IMG/VR virus record: IMGVR_UViG_3300008120_001123 | Location: 1 to 23,850 of that record | From: a virus | DNA length: 23,850 nt | Strand: one strand, 5' to 3' | Shown here: positions 1 through 8,128 of the stretch, piece by piece | Position numbering within the stretch: position 1 is the stretch's first letter | Layout: every line of letters starts with the position of its first letter | The notes under the pieces: generated by a model | What the model saw: only the letters and a program-made list of their open reading frames with translations | What the model was told of the DNA's origin: nothing | Databases searched by the model: none | Position numbers and translations under genes: made by a program

Positions 1-545
1 CAGAGCTCGACCGGAACGCCGAGCGCGCGGTCGATGACCGGATGTAAGTACGCGTTGCCCGTCAGCTCGCCCCAGAGGACGCGGAGGTCCGTCGCGTCGA
101 AGCCGTTCATGTACGGGTTGACCTTGTTCAGAAGGTCGAGCACCGGGTGCGACTCGGTCACGACCTCGTAGTCGTCTCCGAACTCGGCGGCCTTGCGGAG
201 AACCCGCGCGCTCGGAGCCTGCCGCGCGTCGCCGGCGAGGTACGCCTTCTGCCGGCGCGAGACCGCGCGCGAGCGGAAGAGCTTCTCGCCAGCGCCGTCG
301 GTGCGGACGTAAAGCCGCAGCGGCACCGACGCGACCGCGACGGCGTTCAGGCTTGCCGCCGCGTAGATCCACGAACGGTAGAGCTGCACCGCGTTCCGGT
401 AGTTGAAGTCGGGACGCTTCGCGCCGTCCTGACCGCGCACGACCGACATCGACGTCGTGAGCCACTTCTGGTCGTTGTTGACGGCCTTCTGCTCGACGCC
501 GCCGCCCGTTCGGAATGCCGCCGCAAGTCTTTGGATCAGATTCAT
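1..545 (-). CDS. Phage portal protein, N-terminal part (cut by window edge)
   Basis: The reading frame opens at an ATG whose A is base 545 and runs off the left edge after 181 codons. The protein begins MNLIQRLAAAF and has the stretch RSWIYAAASLNAVAVASVPL followed by LRLYVRT, then HPVLDLLNKVNPYMNGFD. Both are typical of the N-terminal half of HK97-type portal proteins, which form the dodecameric ring through which DNA enters the head. The start overlaps the large terminase stop by one base (TGATG), so the two are translationally coupled. The order small terminase, large terminase, portal is the usual packaging order. The missing C-terminal part (about half or more of a normal portal) should lie just beyond base 1. 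Family call is from pattern only, with good confidence. Confidence 0.85.
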   Translation of the reverse strand, partial: MNLIQRLAAAFRTGGGVEQKAVNNDQKWLTTSMSVVRGQDGAKRPDFNYRNAVQLYRSWIYAAASLNAVAVASVPLRLYVRTDGAGEKLFRSRAVSRRQKAYLAGDARQAPSARVLRKAAEFGDDYEVVTESHPVLDLLNKVNPYMNGFDATDLRVLWGELTGNAYLHPVIDRALGVPVEL

Positions 546-1723
546 CAGATGACCTTCAGGACGAGAGGCTTCCGGCTGCGCCGCGCGAGGACGGCGAGCG
601 CGAGAGCGCAGACGCCGTCGTCGTGCCCGACCGTCGCCTCGTAGCGAACGGTCCTCCCCGAGTATCGGAAGCCGAACGCCTCCAGTTCGCTCCGCAGCCA
701 CCCGTCGGGGAACCGGATGTCGCCCGTCTGCACCGCGATCTGTAGCCCTTCCATGAGCTGCTGCTTCGTCTGCGAGGTGAACTTGAAGCCCTCGACGTTG
801 CGGCACACGCGCGAGAGATCCTCGACGATCGGATCGCCGACTCCGGTCGAGTCGATCTGCGCCGGCACGTTCCCGATCATCTTCGCGAGTCGTTCGCGCG
901 TGACCGTCCAGGGCGCCTGCCAGCGTTCGAGCCGGCAGACCGAGCCCGACTTGTCGAGCGCGACGGCGACCGTGTAGTCGCTCGACTTGGCGAGGTCCAC
1001 GCCCCAGACCTCGGGAGCCGCGACCGACATCGGGCCGAGGCACTGGCGGATCGCGTCGAGTCCGAACGGATTCCCGCCGTCCTCGGCCGGCACGCCCTCG
1101 AACTCCTGCGCGAAGACCTCCGGCGGCATGGAGAGGCGCGCGGCCTCGATCTCGGCCGGGTCCATGTGGGGATTCGCGATCGACCCGATGCGGAACGCGC
1201 GCCACTGGCCGGTCGTGTCGCCCTCGGCCTGAATGTAGAGGCGATGGAAGTCGCCAGTTCCTTTCGGTGTCCCGAGGAAGAGAGCATGGCCCTTGCGGTC
1301 GGCGAGCGTCGCGCGCGCCGCGTTGTTCCACCAGTCGAGGAGCCCGGGCACGAAGCCCGCCTCGTCGACGATGATCTGGTCGTAGAACCGGCTGCGACCG
1401 GCGTCAGGGTCTTCGAGGGTCCAGAAGTCGATCGAACCGCCCGTCGCGAGTTCGAGGCGCTTCTCGACCCGGTCGTGCCGCGAGACGAGCGGAGCGAGTG
1501 CGCGCTCGAAGTCGCGCACCGGGTCGGCGAGGTACTTGTACGACGGAGCGAACCAGCCGCACTTCTTCGCAAGTATGGCGGATTCGATCCCGATTTGAAT
1601 GCCGAACGTGGTCTTGCCCCAGCGGCGTCCGATCTCGAGCACGTTGAATCGCGCGAGGTTCCGGTAGACCGTCAGCTGCGACAGGTGCAGGACGGACTCG
1701 AGCGCGGGGACGCGGACCTTCAC
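545..1723 (-). CDS. Terminase large subunit (packaging ATPase and nuclease)
   Basis: This is the DNA-packaging motor, which cuts and pumps phage DNA into the prohead. The frame is open further upstream, but the start is placed at a GTG (1721-1723) that overlaps the small-subunit stop as GTGA; this gives 392 aa and begins just before conserved sequence. The ATPase half shows Walker A GRRWGKTT (residues 32-39), Walker B IIVDEAGF with D120 and E121, and a coupling motif LGTPKG (150-155). The RNase H-like nuclease half has D243 (WGVDLA), D291 (QIDSTGVGDP) and D368/D369 (GHDDG), the expected acidic metal-binding triad. At about 390 aa it is on the short side for the family but looks intact. Confidence 0.93.
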   Translation of the reverse strand: MKVRVPALESVLHLSQLTVYRNLARFNVLEIGRRWGKTTFGIQIGIESAILAKKCGWFAPSYKYLADPVRDFERALAPLVSRHDRVEKRLELATGGSIDFWTLEDPDAGRSRFYDQIIVDEAGFVPGLLDWWNNAARATLADRKGHALFLGTPKGTGDFHRLYIQAEGDTTGQWRAFRIGSIANPHMDPAEIEAARLSMPPEVFAQEFEGVPAEDGGNPFGLDAIRQCLGPMSVAAPEVWGVDLAKSSDYTVAVALDKSGSVCRLERWQAPWTVTRERLAKMIGNVPAQIDSTGVGDPIVEDLSRVCRNVEGFKFTSQTKQQLMEGLQIAVQTGDIRFPDGWLRSELEAFGFRYSGRTVRYEATVGHDDGVCALALAVLARRSRKPLVLKVI

Positions 1724-2052
1724 GCCGTGTCGGCGAGGCCGAGCTTCGGCGCGATGCGCTCGATGGTCACGACCTCCTCCGTGACCTTGGTGTCGTTCTT
1801 GTCGCGCTGGTCGAGGTACTGCTTGCCGAGCCAGATGAGCATCGTGACGTTGCCTTCCTTTGCCTTCTCGTACTGCCATCGGCGCAGGCTCATCTTCATC
1901 TGCTCTCGACCAGACTTCATCTCCTTCGAGAATCGGTTGCGGAGCGTGCGCGCGGTGCACTTGAGGACGGCGGCGATCTCGTCCTGGGTGCATCCGATTC
2001 GGGATAGCGCCTCAACCTGAGCGGCGTCGATGTTTGCCTTATGGTTCGGCAC
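1720..2052 (-). CDS. Putative terminase small subunit / HTH DNA-binding protein
   Basis: This 110-aa protein lies directly before the large terminase and overlaps it by four bases. Residues about 10-40 (AQVEALSRIGCTQDEIAAVL followed by KCTARTLRNRF) form a helix-turn-helix of the kind used by small terminases to recognise the packaging site. The middle part, KEGNVTMLIWLGKQYLDQRDK, is a segment seen repeatedly in small phage proteins placed before TerL. The tail is acidic, then basic. Its own start overlaps the end of the methyltransferase gene by 14 bases. The role is inferred from position plus HTH. A pac/cos-site binding role would need experiment, and no cos site was recognised here. Confidence 0.75.
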   Translation of the reverse strand: MPNHKANIDAAQVEALSRIGCTQDEIAAVLKCTARTLRNRFSKEMKSGREQMKMSLRRWQYEKAKEGNVTMLIWLGKQYLDQRDKNDTKVTEEVVTIERIAPKLGLADTA

Positions 2053-3346
2053 GTACCGCCTTCTTTCCGGTCAGGTTCTCCCACCGCTTCACGATGACAT
2101 CGCAGTACGCGGGAGAGATCTCCATGCCGTAGCACTTGCGTCCCAGTTGCTCGGCGGCGATCAGCGTGGTGCCGGAGCCGCAAAAAGGCTCGTAGACGTT
2201 GTCGCCGCTGCGCGAGTATGCCTTGATGAAGAAGGCTGGAAGATCCGGCGGAAACGCCGCCTCATGCGCTATTCCGTTTGGAACCTTTCGTGTGCTGATC
2301 TCCAGCACATTGCCCGGCCTCGCAAGTCCCTTGCTTCGGTTTCGTCCTTCCTTTCCGATGCCGATATTCCCACCAGCAGTCTTGCCGCTGTTGGGCACAT
2401 AGTGGAAAGCGTCGTCCGATTCGACCGCAACGGCGAGCGGGTCAAACGGAAACCCTTTTGACGTGGCAAAGTGGAAAATCGGCTCCCAGTCGTTGCGGAA
2501 TCTGTCAGGCCATTGTCCAGGCAGACTTCTTTTGTACCAACACAGCTCATCGACAAGCAGCCACGCCCACTTCCGAACATGAGCAATCGCCAAGTCTTTC
2601 ACGTACAAGTGCCGCTGTCCGTCTTCTGCGTGCTCTTTGATGTTGACGAACCACGACGCGGCTTCCTCGCAGTTCTCGCGGACGTTTGATTGAATCGCCG
2701 AAAACCAATCAACGTATTCGTCAGGAGGAATCGGACGAAAGCCGCTGCTTTCGTCGTACTTTCTTTGGCTTGCGTATGGCGGCGAAGTGAACGCCATTGT
2801 GACCTTCGCCCCCGCCATCAGCCGCTGCACGTCCTCGGCCTTCGTCGAGTCGCCGCACAGCAGCCGGTGGTCGCCGAGCAGCCACAGGTCGCCCGGCTTC
2901 GTGATCGGTTCCGCCGGCGACTCGGGAACCTCGTCCTCCGTCATCTCGTCGGGAGCTAGCAGCGCGTCGATCTCCTTCGCGTCGAAGCCTGTCGAGATCG
3001 CGAGATCCTCGTCCTCGATCTGCAACGCCGCAAGCGTCTGCGCGAGCGCGTCCTCGTCCCACTCGGCGAGCTCTGCGGTTCGGTTGTCGGCGATCGCGTA
3101 GGCGGTCGCCTCGCTCCCGGCAAGCGTTGAGCGCACCACGGCGATCTCCTTCCAGCCGAGCGCCTTCGCCGCCGCGAGCGTGCCGTTGCCGGCGCGGACG
3201 ACGCCGTTCGCATCGACCACGATCGGCTTCTGCTGGCCGAATCGCGACAGGCTCGCCTTGATCGTCGCGAGGTTCTTCTCGCCATGCTTGCGGACGTTCG
3301 CCGGATCGAAGACCAGCGAGTCGATAGGTACGCGTTCTGTGTTCAT
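2039..3346 (-). CDS. ParB-like domain fused to DNA N4/N6-type methyltransferase
   Basis: This 435-aa protein starts at the ATG at 3344-3346, which overlaps the upstream stop as ATGA; upstream in-frame sequence is low-complexity shadow. Residues 1-80 look like a ParB/Srx nuclease-like domain (VPIDSLVFDPANVRKHGEKN, then VVRAGNGTLAAAKALGW). Residues about 150-430 are an SAM-dependent DNA methyltransferase, with catalytic motif IV TSPPY (187-191) before the SAM-binding motif I FCGSGTT (388-394). That is the order of beta-class amino methyltransferases. Such fusions are common in phages and may protect phage DNA from host restriction or mark packaging. No cognate restriction enzyme is visible, so it looks like an orphan. 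The target sequence cannot be read from the gene. Confidence 0.9.
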   Translation of the reverse strand: MNTERVPIDSLVFDPANVRKHGEKNLATIKASLSRFGQQKPIVVDANGVVRAGNGTLAAAKALGWKEIAVVRSTLAGSEATAYAIADNRTAELAEWDEDALAQTLAALQIEDEDLAISTGFDAKEIDALLAPDEMTEDEVPESPAEPITKPGDLWLLGDHRLLCGDSTKAEDVQRLMAGAKVTMAFTSPPYASQRKYDESSGFRPIPPDEYVDWFSAIQSNVRENCEEAASWFVNIKEHAEDGQRHLYVKDLAIAHVRKWAWLLVDELCWYKRSLPGQWPDRFRNDWEPIFHFATSKGFPFDPLAVAVESDDAFHYVPNSGKTAGGNIGIGKEGRNRSKGLARPGNVLEISTRKVPNGIAHEAAFPPDLPAFFIKAYSRSGDNVYEPFCGSGTTLIAAEQLGRKCYGMEISPAYCDVIVKRWENLTGKKAVRAEP

Positions 3347-3906
3347 CGCCAGACCTGCTTCGCGACCTTGACGGCGAGATCCCGGCTCACGAACTCGGGA
3401 TGCACCCACCAGTCCTCGATGCCGAGTCCGTTCGTGTCGGCAACCGTGCAGACGTAGTCGTAGCCGCGCGAGACCATCAGGCCGCGCATCCGCTGCATCC
3501 GGTACTCGCCGCCCTCGCGGTACGCGTCGTGCTCGACCGACGCGACCCGGAACTTGATCCGATCCATCGGGAGCAGTATCAGCATCGCGAGCGTCAGGTC
3601 CGGCGGCTCGAGGTCGAGCGACAGAAAGTCGACGGCACCGTCGCGCACGAGGCCGGCCTCCTCGATCTCGGCGGCCCACGGGACGCGGAATGCGTCGCCG
3701 TACGCGATCGACGACCGCTGCGCCCTATGCTCCTCGACGAAGCCCGGGTCCGAGCAGATGCCGCGCCAGCTGCGGACGCGCTCGAGGTAGACCGAGTTCG
3801 AGAACCGGACGGGATCGCCCGCGCCGATGTCGAGGAACGTGCCGCCGTCGACGTTGAGAAGGCGGTCGACGAACTCGTCCTGGCGGAACTGGCTCTGGTA
3901 TTCCAT
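3343..3906 (-). CDS. FkbM-like SAM-dependent methyltransferase
   Basis: This 187-aa protein begins MEYQSQFRQDEFVDRLL and then has FLDIGAGDPVRFSN (about residues 24-37), a glycine-rich SAM-binding loop. YLERVRSWRGICSDP follows. This layout (a Q-D-x-x-F start, the DIGA-D-P loop, SN-x-x-L-E, then W-x-G-I-x-x-x-P) matches FkbM-type methyltransferases, which usually methylate sugar hydroxyls or small metabolites. VDFLSLDLEPPD may be the second acidic motif. The start is an ATG with AAGGAG about nine bases upstream. It overlaps the ParB-methyltransferase gene as ATGA and sits directly after the tail fibre block, so glycan or virion modification is one possible role. This is inferred, not shown. Confidence 0.72.
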   Translation of the reverse strand: MEYQSQFRQDEFVDRLLNVDGGTFLDIGAGDPVRFSNSVYLERVRSWRGICSDPGFVEEHRAQRSSIAYGDAFRVPWAAEIEEAGLVRDGAVDFLSLDLEPPDLTLAMLILLPMDRIKFRVASVEHDAYREGGEYRMQRMRGLMVSRGYDYVCTVADTNGLGIEDWWVHPEFVSRDLAVKVAKQVWR

Positions 3907-3925
3907 CGCTCACTCTCCTTGATGT

Positions 3926-4199
3926 TCAGCCGCCGAGAATCTCGTCGGCCCTTGCCCTCGTCAGAAGCCCTATGGAGACAAGATAGTCCATGCCGGCGAC
4001 CGTCATCGGATCGTCGGCGACTATTTCCTGCGCCGCCTGCGCGAGCTGCTGGAAGTCCGCGACGGCCGGATCGCCTGCAGCCGCTGCGCGGAACGACGGC
4101 AGCGGAGGGATCGAACGCCTTGACGGCATTCGCCGGCCGCTCGTCCTGCTCGACCAGCGCGACTACCCTGCGGTTCTCGTCGAGGATCGCCCACCTCAT
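3926..4199 (-). CDS. Small unknown protein, frame apparently shifted
   Basis: No single frame explains this stretch. From the ATG at 4197-4199, which overlaps the tail-fibre stop as ATGA, the frame reads MRWAILDENRRVVALVEQDE and then RPANAVKAFDPSAAVV, clearly protein-like. That frame then turns into arginine/serine shadow sequence and runs into the next gene. The good sequence continues one frame over as FRAAAAGDPAVADFQQLAQA, then DDPMTVAGMDYLVSIGLLTR, ending at 3926 just before the FkbM-like gene. Joining the two needs a +1 shift (one extra base) near 4090-4129 and gives a protein of about 90 aa. An assembly error, a decayed gene or programmed shifting are possible; a separate 67-aa gene starting at 4129 is a weaker alternative. 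Function unknown. Confidence 0.6.
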
Positions 4200-5287
4200 C
4201 GGTTCACCTCGCTCTCGAACGCCAGGAAGTCGATGTTCATCACGCGAGCCGTCGTTCCGGCCGACTTGACGATCCCGCAGATGATGCCGGTCGCGCGCGC
4301 CGTACCGGTCGGGATGTTCGCCGTGATCGTGTTCGTCAGCGTGCCGTCGATGTAGAACTTGGCCTCGGTGCCGGCGGCGTTGACCTCGATGTCAAAGCGA
4401 TGCCAGTTGGTATCCGCCGTGATGCCGGTATCCTGGCCGCCGGCCGTCGTCGAGTTGGAGCGCGTATGCGCCTGCCACTTGCCGGAGTTTGTTCCGTGCG
4501 TGTAGGTGAATACGATCGAGTCGACTCCGAGCGCGGTGTAGCTGTCGTTGAATCCGAAGAACGCGGTGTAGGTGTTCGTCGCGTCGCTCAGGTTCGGCAG
4601 CTTGAACTCGCCGGTTATGCGGCTCGCGATCGTCCCGAAGGTCACCATGTCGATCGTGCTTCCGGAAAGCGCCGCGCGGCCGGTCGTCGTGGTCCCGGTC
4701 GTCGCCTGGGCGACTCCGAAATGATCCGCATCCGAGAGGCCCGTCGTCGTGCTCGAGACCGCTGCGGATGTCCCGCTCGCCTGAGATACCCACGGTTGGA
4801 TGATGACCATCTCGGAATAGACGGTCTGCCGCTTCGCGTAGTTGTATCGCCAGTCGAGGGTCGCCGCGCCTCCGGCTCCCGCGTCGGCAAGGGTGACGTG
4901 GTTCCCGGCCGTCAGGACGCGCTCGTTTGTGAGGGTCGCGTCGGCCGCGAGCGTGAGGTACTGCGCGCCGACCGGAGCGTCGGCGGCCGGTGCTGCCCAG
5001 GTGTTGTCGCCGCGCAGGAAGTTCGACGCGGACGGAGTTCCGGTCGCCGAGAGCTTCGCGAGAGAGACGACGCCGTTGTCGATCGTCCAGGTCGCGCCGG
5101 AGCCCGAGACGGTGATGTCGCCCTTGTCTCCGTCCGAGACGCCGCCAGCGCCGCCGGCAGGCGTCGCCCACTGGCCGTCGCCGCGGAGGAAGGTCGTGTT
5201 CGACGGCGTCCCGGTCGCTTTGAGCTTGGCGACCGTCACCGAGTCGTCGGTGATCCCGGCTTCGCGAGGTAGGGTCTTGAAGCTCAT
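4196..5287 (-). CDS. Tail fibre-like virion protein with C-terminal lectin-like domain
   Basis: This is a 363-aa protein. The start ATG (5285-5287) overlaps the stop of the tail-spike gene as ATGA. The N-terminal part carries two copies of a repeat: residues about 21-43 (KLKATGTPSNTTFLRGDGQW) and 78-100 (KLSATGTPSASNFLRGDNTW), a unit often seen in phage tail fibres. Between and after them are short, Gly/Ala/Thr-rich beta segments. The C-terminal 200 residues (for example ITGEFKLPNLSDATNTYTAF and WHRFDIEVNAAGTEAKFYID) resemble a concanavalin/LamG-like jelly roll, a sugar-binding fold. A role in host surface recognition is likely. The domain call is by sequence texture only. Confidence 0.75.
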   Translation of the reverse strand: MSFKTLPREAGITDDSVTVAKLKATGTPSNTTFLRGDGQWATPAGGAGGVSDGDKGDITVSGSGATWTIDNGVVSLAKLSATGTPSASNFLRGDNTWAAPAADAPVGAQYLTLAADATLTNERVLTAGNHVTLADAGAGGAATLDWRYNYAKRQTVYSEMVIIQPWVSQASGTSAAVSSTTTGLSDADHFGVAQATTGTTTTGRAALSGSTIDMVTFGTIASRITGEFKLPNLSDATNTYTAFFGFNDSYTALGVDSIVFTYTHGTNSGKWQAHTRSNSTTAGGQDTGITADTNWHRFDIEVNAAGTEAKFYIDGTLTNTITANIPTGTARATGIICGIVKSAGTTARVMNIDFLAFESEVNR

Positions 5288-7254
5288 GGTCGAACGTCGA
5301 AGATCGCGAGGACGCTCGCGTGGTTCCGCGGGAAGTGACCGCTGCCGTAGACCTTCACCGGAGGATTGACGCCTCCGGCGTAGCCGGAGATCGCGCACCA
5401 CGACGTGCGAGGGTAGCGGACGCGCTCGTCCCAGACCGGCGAGTCGCCGTCGGTCATGCCGCGGAACGCCATCTGGGGGAGACTACCGACGTCCCAAGGC
5501 AGGCGCGTCGAGCGCGGAAGCACGGGACCGGAATCTGCCGATCCGTCGAAAGTTCCGTCTGTCCCGCCGCCGGCCGAGTTGCTGTCCCAGAGTGCGGAGG
5601 TGCTGCCGTTTCCGGTCGGGCTCGGCTCGCTGAAGTAGTCCGTACCCTGATAGTGGAAGCGCACCTGACGCGCGGTCCCGCTCACGAAGCCGGCGTGGTA
5701 GAGGTTGTCGTTCCCGACGTATGTCGCGGCAGGATTGCCGCCGGCGGCCGCGTGGATCGAGACGGCAGGCGCTCCGACCGGAGTCGTCGTATCAGTCTCC
5801 TCGTCGGCGAAGAGCGCGCAGTTCGCCATCGTGAGCGACTGACCGGGCCAGACCTTGATGAATCCCTCGGCGTTCGCGCGCGAGTTCGGAGCCATGAGGA
5901 ACGTGCAGTAGCGGACGTCGTACGCGACGACCGCTGCGGTCTGGCTAGCAGGATCGAGGCCGGGATTCGAGTCGACGAACCAGTCCATCGCCGTGCGCTG
6001 GATGAACTGCGAATTGTCGAGGTAGACGTTCCGCGTCGTGAGCTGGAGCGCCCGGGCTCCAGGCGTCGCCGGGAAGGAGAAGTCGGAGCTGACGAGGTTC
6101 GAGCGGCACTCGATGACGTAGGTGTTCGTCGAGGCGTTCGTGCTCCCTCCGAGCGCGAAGGTTAGGCAGCTGATCGCCTTGCATCGGTAGATCAGGCCGT
6201 TCTTCCAGTCGCCGGAGTACGCGACGTCGCAGGACTGGACCTCGCAGTCCTTATAGGTGACGCGGCCGTACGGGTATGAGGTGCTTTGCCCGTGATTGTA
6301 GAAGCCCGTGATCGCGCCGCTCACCGAAGACCAGCCGCTCTTGTATCCCGGCATGATCGCGCGGCACCGCTCGTAAGTCACCGAAAACGTCTGCGGGTCG
6401 TTGTAGTACGACACGAACATGGTCGCGCCGTTCATTCCCGACTCGCCCGGGCCGCGCTTGTCCGCGTTGTAGCAGAGCACGTTCCGGATGAATCCAGACG
6501 CGACGTAGCAGTTGTGCTTCGATCCGTCGTTGCACTCGCAGTCCTCGAGCAGCGAGTCGCGCTGTAGGACGATCGACCCGTCGTCGTGGGCCTGACGCAT
6601 CGTGCGGACGCCCTTGATCGTGCAGCCGTCCCGGAGCGCGATTCCGAACGGCCGCACCGTGATGTCGACGGTCGTCGTGCCGGCCGAGGGGGAATTGCTG
6701 AGCGGCATGTGGACGCGGATCTCTCCGGTCGGCGTGTAGTTCGGCGCGCCGCTGTTCGCGACCCAGTACGTTCCCGGAGTGTTTATCGTCGAGCTCGAGC
6801 TCTGGAGGAGCTGCACGCCGTCGACGTAGACGCCGATATGGATCTTGCCGGCATACGCCGCGTTCTGGAGAACGGCAAGCAGGCCGGCCGAGAGAGTCGT
6901 GGTGTAGTACGAAAACGCGCCGACCTGAGTCCAGGTCCAGACCTTCGCGTCGTCGGAAGCGTCGATCGTCGGGAGGTCGCCGGCACCGTATGCGCCGATC
7001 GTGATGTCGTCGAGCGTCGTATCGACGATTGCCTCGCGCCATCTGTCGCCGCGCTTGAGGAGGATCTCGTCGCCGGCGGTCACGACCGAGAGCGCCTGCG
7101 CGAGAGTCGCGAAGGGAGCGGTCGGCGTCTTGCCTTCGTTCGAGTCGCTGCCGCTCGTCGAGACGAACCACTGGCGCGGACCGCTCTGCACGACGAGCGC
7201 GTCGGCTCCCACCGTGACGAGGGTCGGCGTCTCGCTGATTACCACGCTGCTCAT
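5284..7254 (-). CDS. Tail spike-like protein with right-handed beta-helix
   Basis: This 656-aa protein is the longest in the window. Near its N-terminus it has FVSTSGSDSNEGKTPTAPFA (about residues 30-49), the start of a pectate-lyase-like/DUF1565 module. A long central section then has repeating short beta rungs rich in C, N, V and Y, such as YERCRAIMPGY, YKDCEVQSCDVAYSGD, IYRCKAISC and VIECRSN. This is the signature of a right-handed parallel beta-helix used by tail spikes to bind or cut surface polysaccharide. Catalytic residues cannot be assigned. It overlaps the upstream gene as ATGA and the fibre gene downstream as ATGA, so the three form one receptor-binding set. Confidence 0.82.
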   Translation of the reverse strand: MSSVVISETPTLVTVGADALVVQSGPRQWFVSTSGSDSNEGKTPTAPFATLAQALSVVTAGDEILLKRGDRWREAIVDTTLDDITIGAYGAGDLPTIDASDDAKVWTWTQVGAFSYYTTTLSAGLLAVLQNAAYAGKIHIGVYVDGVQLLQSSSSTINTPGTYWVANSGAPNYTPTGEIRVHMPLSNSPSAGTTTVDITVRPFGIALRDGCTIKGVRTMRQAHDDGSIVLQRDSLLEDCECNDGSKHNCYVASGFIRNVLCYNADKRGPGESGMNGATMFVSYYNDPQTFSVTYERCRAIMPGYKSGWSSVSGAITGFYNHGQSTSYPYGRVTYKDCEVQSCDVAYSGDWKNGLIYRCKAISCLTFALGGSTNASTNTYVIECRSNLVSSDFSFPATPGARALQLTTRNVYLDNSQFIQRTAMDWFVDSNPGLDPASQTAAVVAYDVRYCTFLMAPNSRANAEGFIKVWPGQSLTMANCALFADEETDTTTPVGAPAVSIHAAAGGNPAATYVGNDNLYHAGFVSGTARQVRFHYQGTDYFSEPSPTGNGSTSALWDSNSAGGGTDGTFDGSADSGPVLPRSTRLPWDVGSLPQMAFRGMTDGDSPVWDERVRYPRTSWCAISGYAGGVNPPVKVYGSGHFPRNHASVLAIFDVRP

Positions 7255-7586
7255 CGCGTCACCTCTCCTGAGATCGTGACCGTGCCCATCAGGACGCGAT
7301 GCACGTCTGTTCCGTCCACGAGCTCGAGGTCGTAGACCGCGACCACGTCACCGGGAAGCGCGGTAGTCTGCGTCGCCGTGAGCGCGAGCGTGACGAGCCC
7401 GGTCGAGTTGATCGACGGCGTCAGGCTGAGGAGCGTCGTGGCCGTCTCGATGCTCGAGCGGACCTGCATCCGCGCAGACCATCCGGAGGTCGCCAGCGGA
7501 TCGCCGTTCGCGTCGTTGAACTGAAAGACGCGATCGAAGGTCGCGCCCTGGTAGATCGTGAAGTTGTACGTCGCCGGCGAGATCAA
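7251..7586 (-). CDS. Small tail/baseplate-associated protein
   Basis: This 111-aa protein begins with the stretch MISPATYNFTIYQGATFDRV followed by FQFNDANGDPLATSGWSARM. The pattern of an aromatic strand, YQGATFDR and then a G-W-x-A-R-M strand is seen in small phage proteins related to the N-terminal domain of baseplate upper (BppU-like) proteins. These commonly sit before tail fibres or spikes and may anchor them. The rest is a compact beta domain (VTLALTATQTTALPGDVVAV, then YDLELVDG) with no catalytic motif. Both ends overlap neighbours as ATGA. The context supports a tail-tip or spike-adaptor role; the family assignment is tentative. Confidence 0.7.
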   Translation of the reverse strand: MISPATYNFTIYQGATFDRVFQFNDANGDPLATSGWSARMQVRSSIETATTLLSLTPSINSTGLVTLALTATQTTALPGDVVAVYDLELVDGTDVHRVLMGTVTISGEVTR

Positions 7587-8128
7587 GCCTTCGGCCCGTC
7601 CTTCTCCTTCGCGCTCTCGATCATCCCGAGGATCGTCGCCTTCGCCTTCTCGATGCCGGCGTTGTAGGAGTCTTCCTTCTCCTTGGCGACGCGCTTGTCC
7701 TCGCCCGGTCGCTTGAGGAAGAGTCCGGTCAGGAGCGAGAGGCCTCCGACTAGGAACGCGCCGCCCGGAAGCGTGGGGGCGACCTCGTTCACCGTGGCGA
7801 TGCCGAGATCGACGACCGACGCCAGCACGGCGTGGCGCTCGTTCGCCGCGTCGATGGACGCCTCGAGCTGCCGGGTCGCCGTGTCCACGAACCGCTGCCA
7901 GTCCTCGACAACGCGGTCGGCGTCCGCGAGCGTGTACTCGCGCGGCTCGACGCCGGGAGCTGGGAACGCGCCGGCCGGGTCGATCGACTGGGAGACCGCC
8001 GGCGGCACGTCGAGATCGACCATCTTGCGAAGGTCGCAGCCGGAGAGGATTGCGAGCCCGAGCGCGACGACGAGCGTCAGCACGACGAGCGAGACCGCGA
8101 CGCGATTCTGCTTGATGAGGTCGGTCAT
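7583..8128 (-). CDS. Putative phage lipoprotein with two hydrophobic segments
   Basis: The chosen start is the ATG at 8126-8128, which overlaps the preceding stop as ATGA, giving 181 aa. The N-terminus has charged residues (MTDLIKQNR), a hydrophobic core (VAVSLVVLTLVVALGLAIL) and SGC at residues 29-31. The string LSGC fits a lipobox, so Cys31 could be lipidated after signal peptidase II cleavage. A long helical stretch follows (ADRVVEDWQRFVDTATRQLE). A second hydrophobic segment is LPGGAFLVGGLSLLTGLFL, and the tail is very charged. It could be a spanin-like or holin-like lysis protein, or a membrane-anchored superinfection factor. None of these can be chosen from sequence alone. Confidence 0.68.
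   Translation of the reverse strand: MTDLIKQNRVAVSLVVLTLVVALGLAILSGCDLRKMVDLDVPPAVSQSIDPAGAFPAPGVEPREYTLADADRVVEDWQRFVDTATRQLEASIDAANERHAVLASVVDLGIATVNEVAPTLPGGAFLVGGLSLLTGLFLKRPGEDKRVAKEKEDSYNAGIEKAKATILGMIESAKEKDGPKA

Noticed and set aside
877-1572. 231-aa minus-strand frame inside the large terminase
   Set aside because: Ser/Arg-rich frame-shadow of the terminase; no conserved motif.
5168-5190. RGD tripeptides in the tail fibre repeats as integrin-binding motifs
   Set aside because: They are part of a repeated FLRGD-x-x-W fibre unit; integrins are not relevant to a bacterial host.
4400-6165. Two long plus-strand frames (4400-5272 and 5320-6165)
   Set aside because: Arg/Gly/Val shadow of the tail fibre and spike genes; composition and lack of ribosome sites argue against coding.
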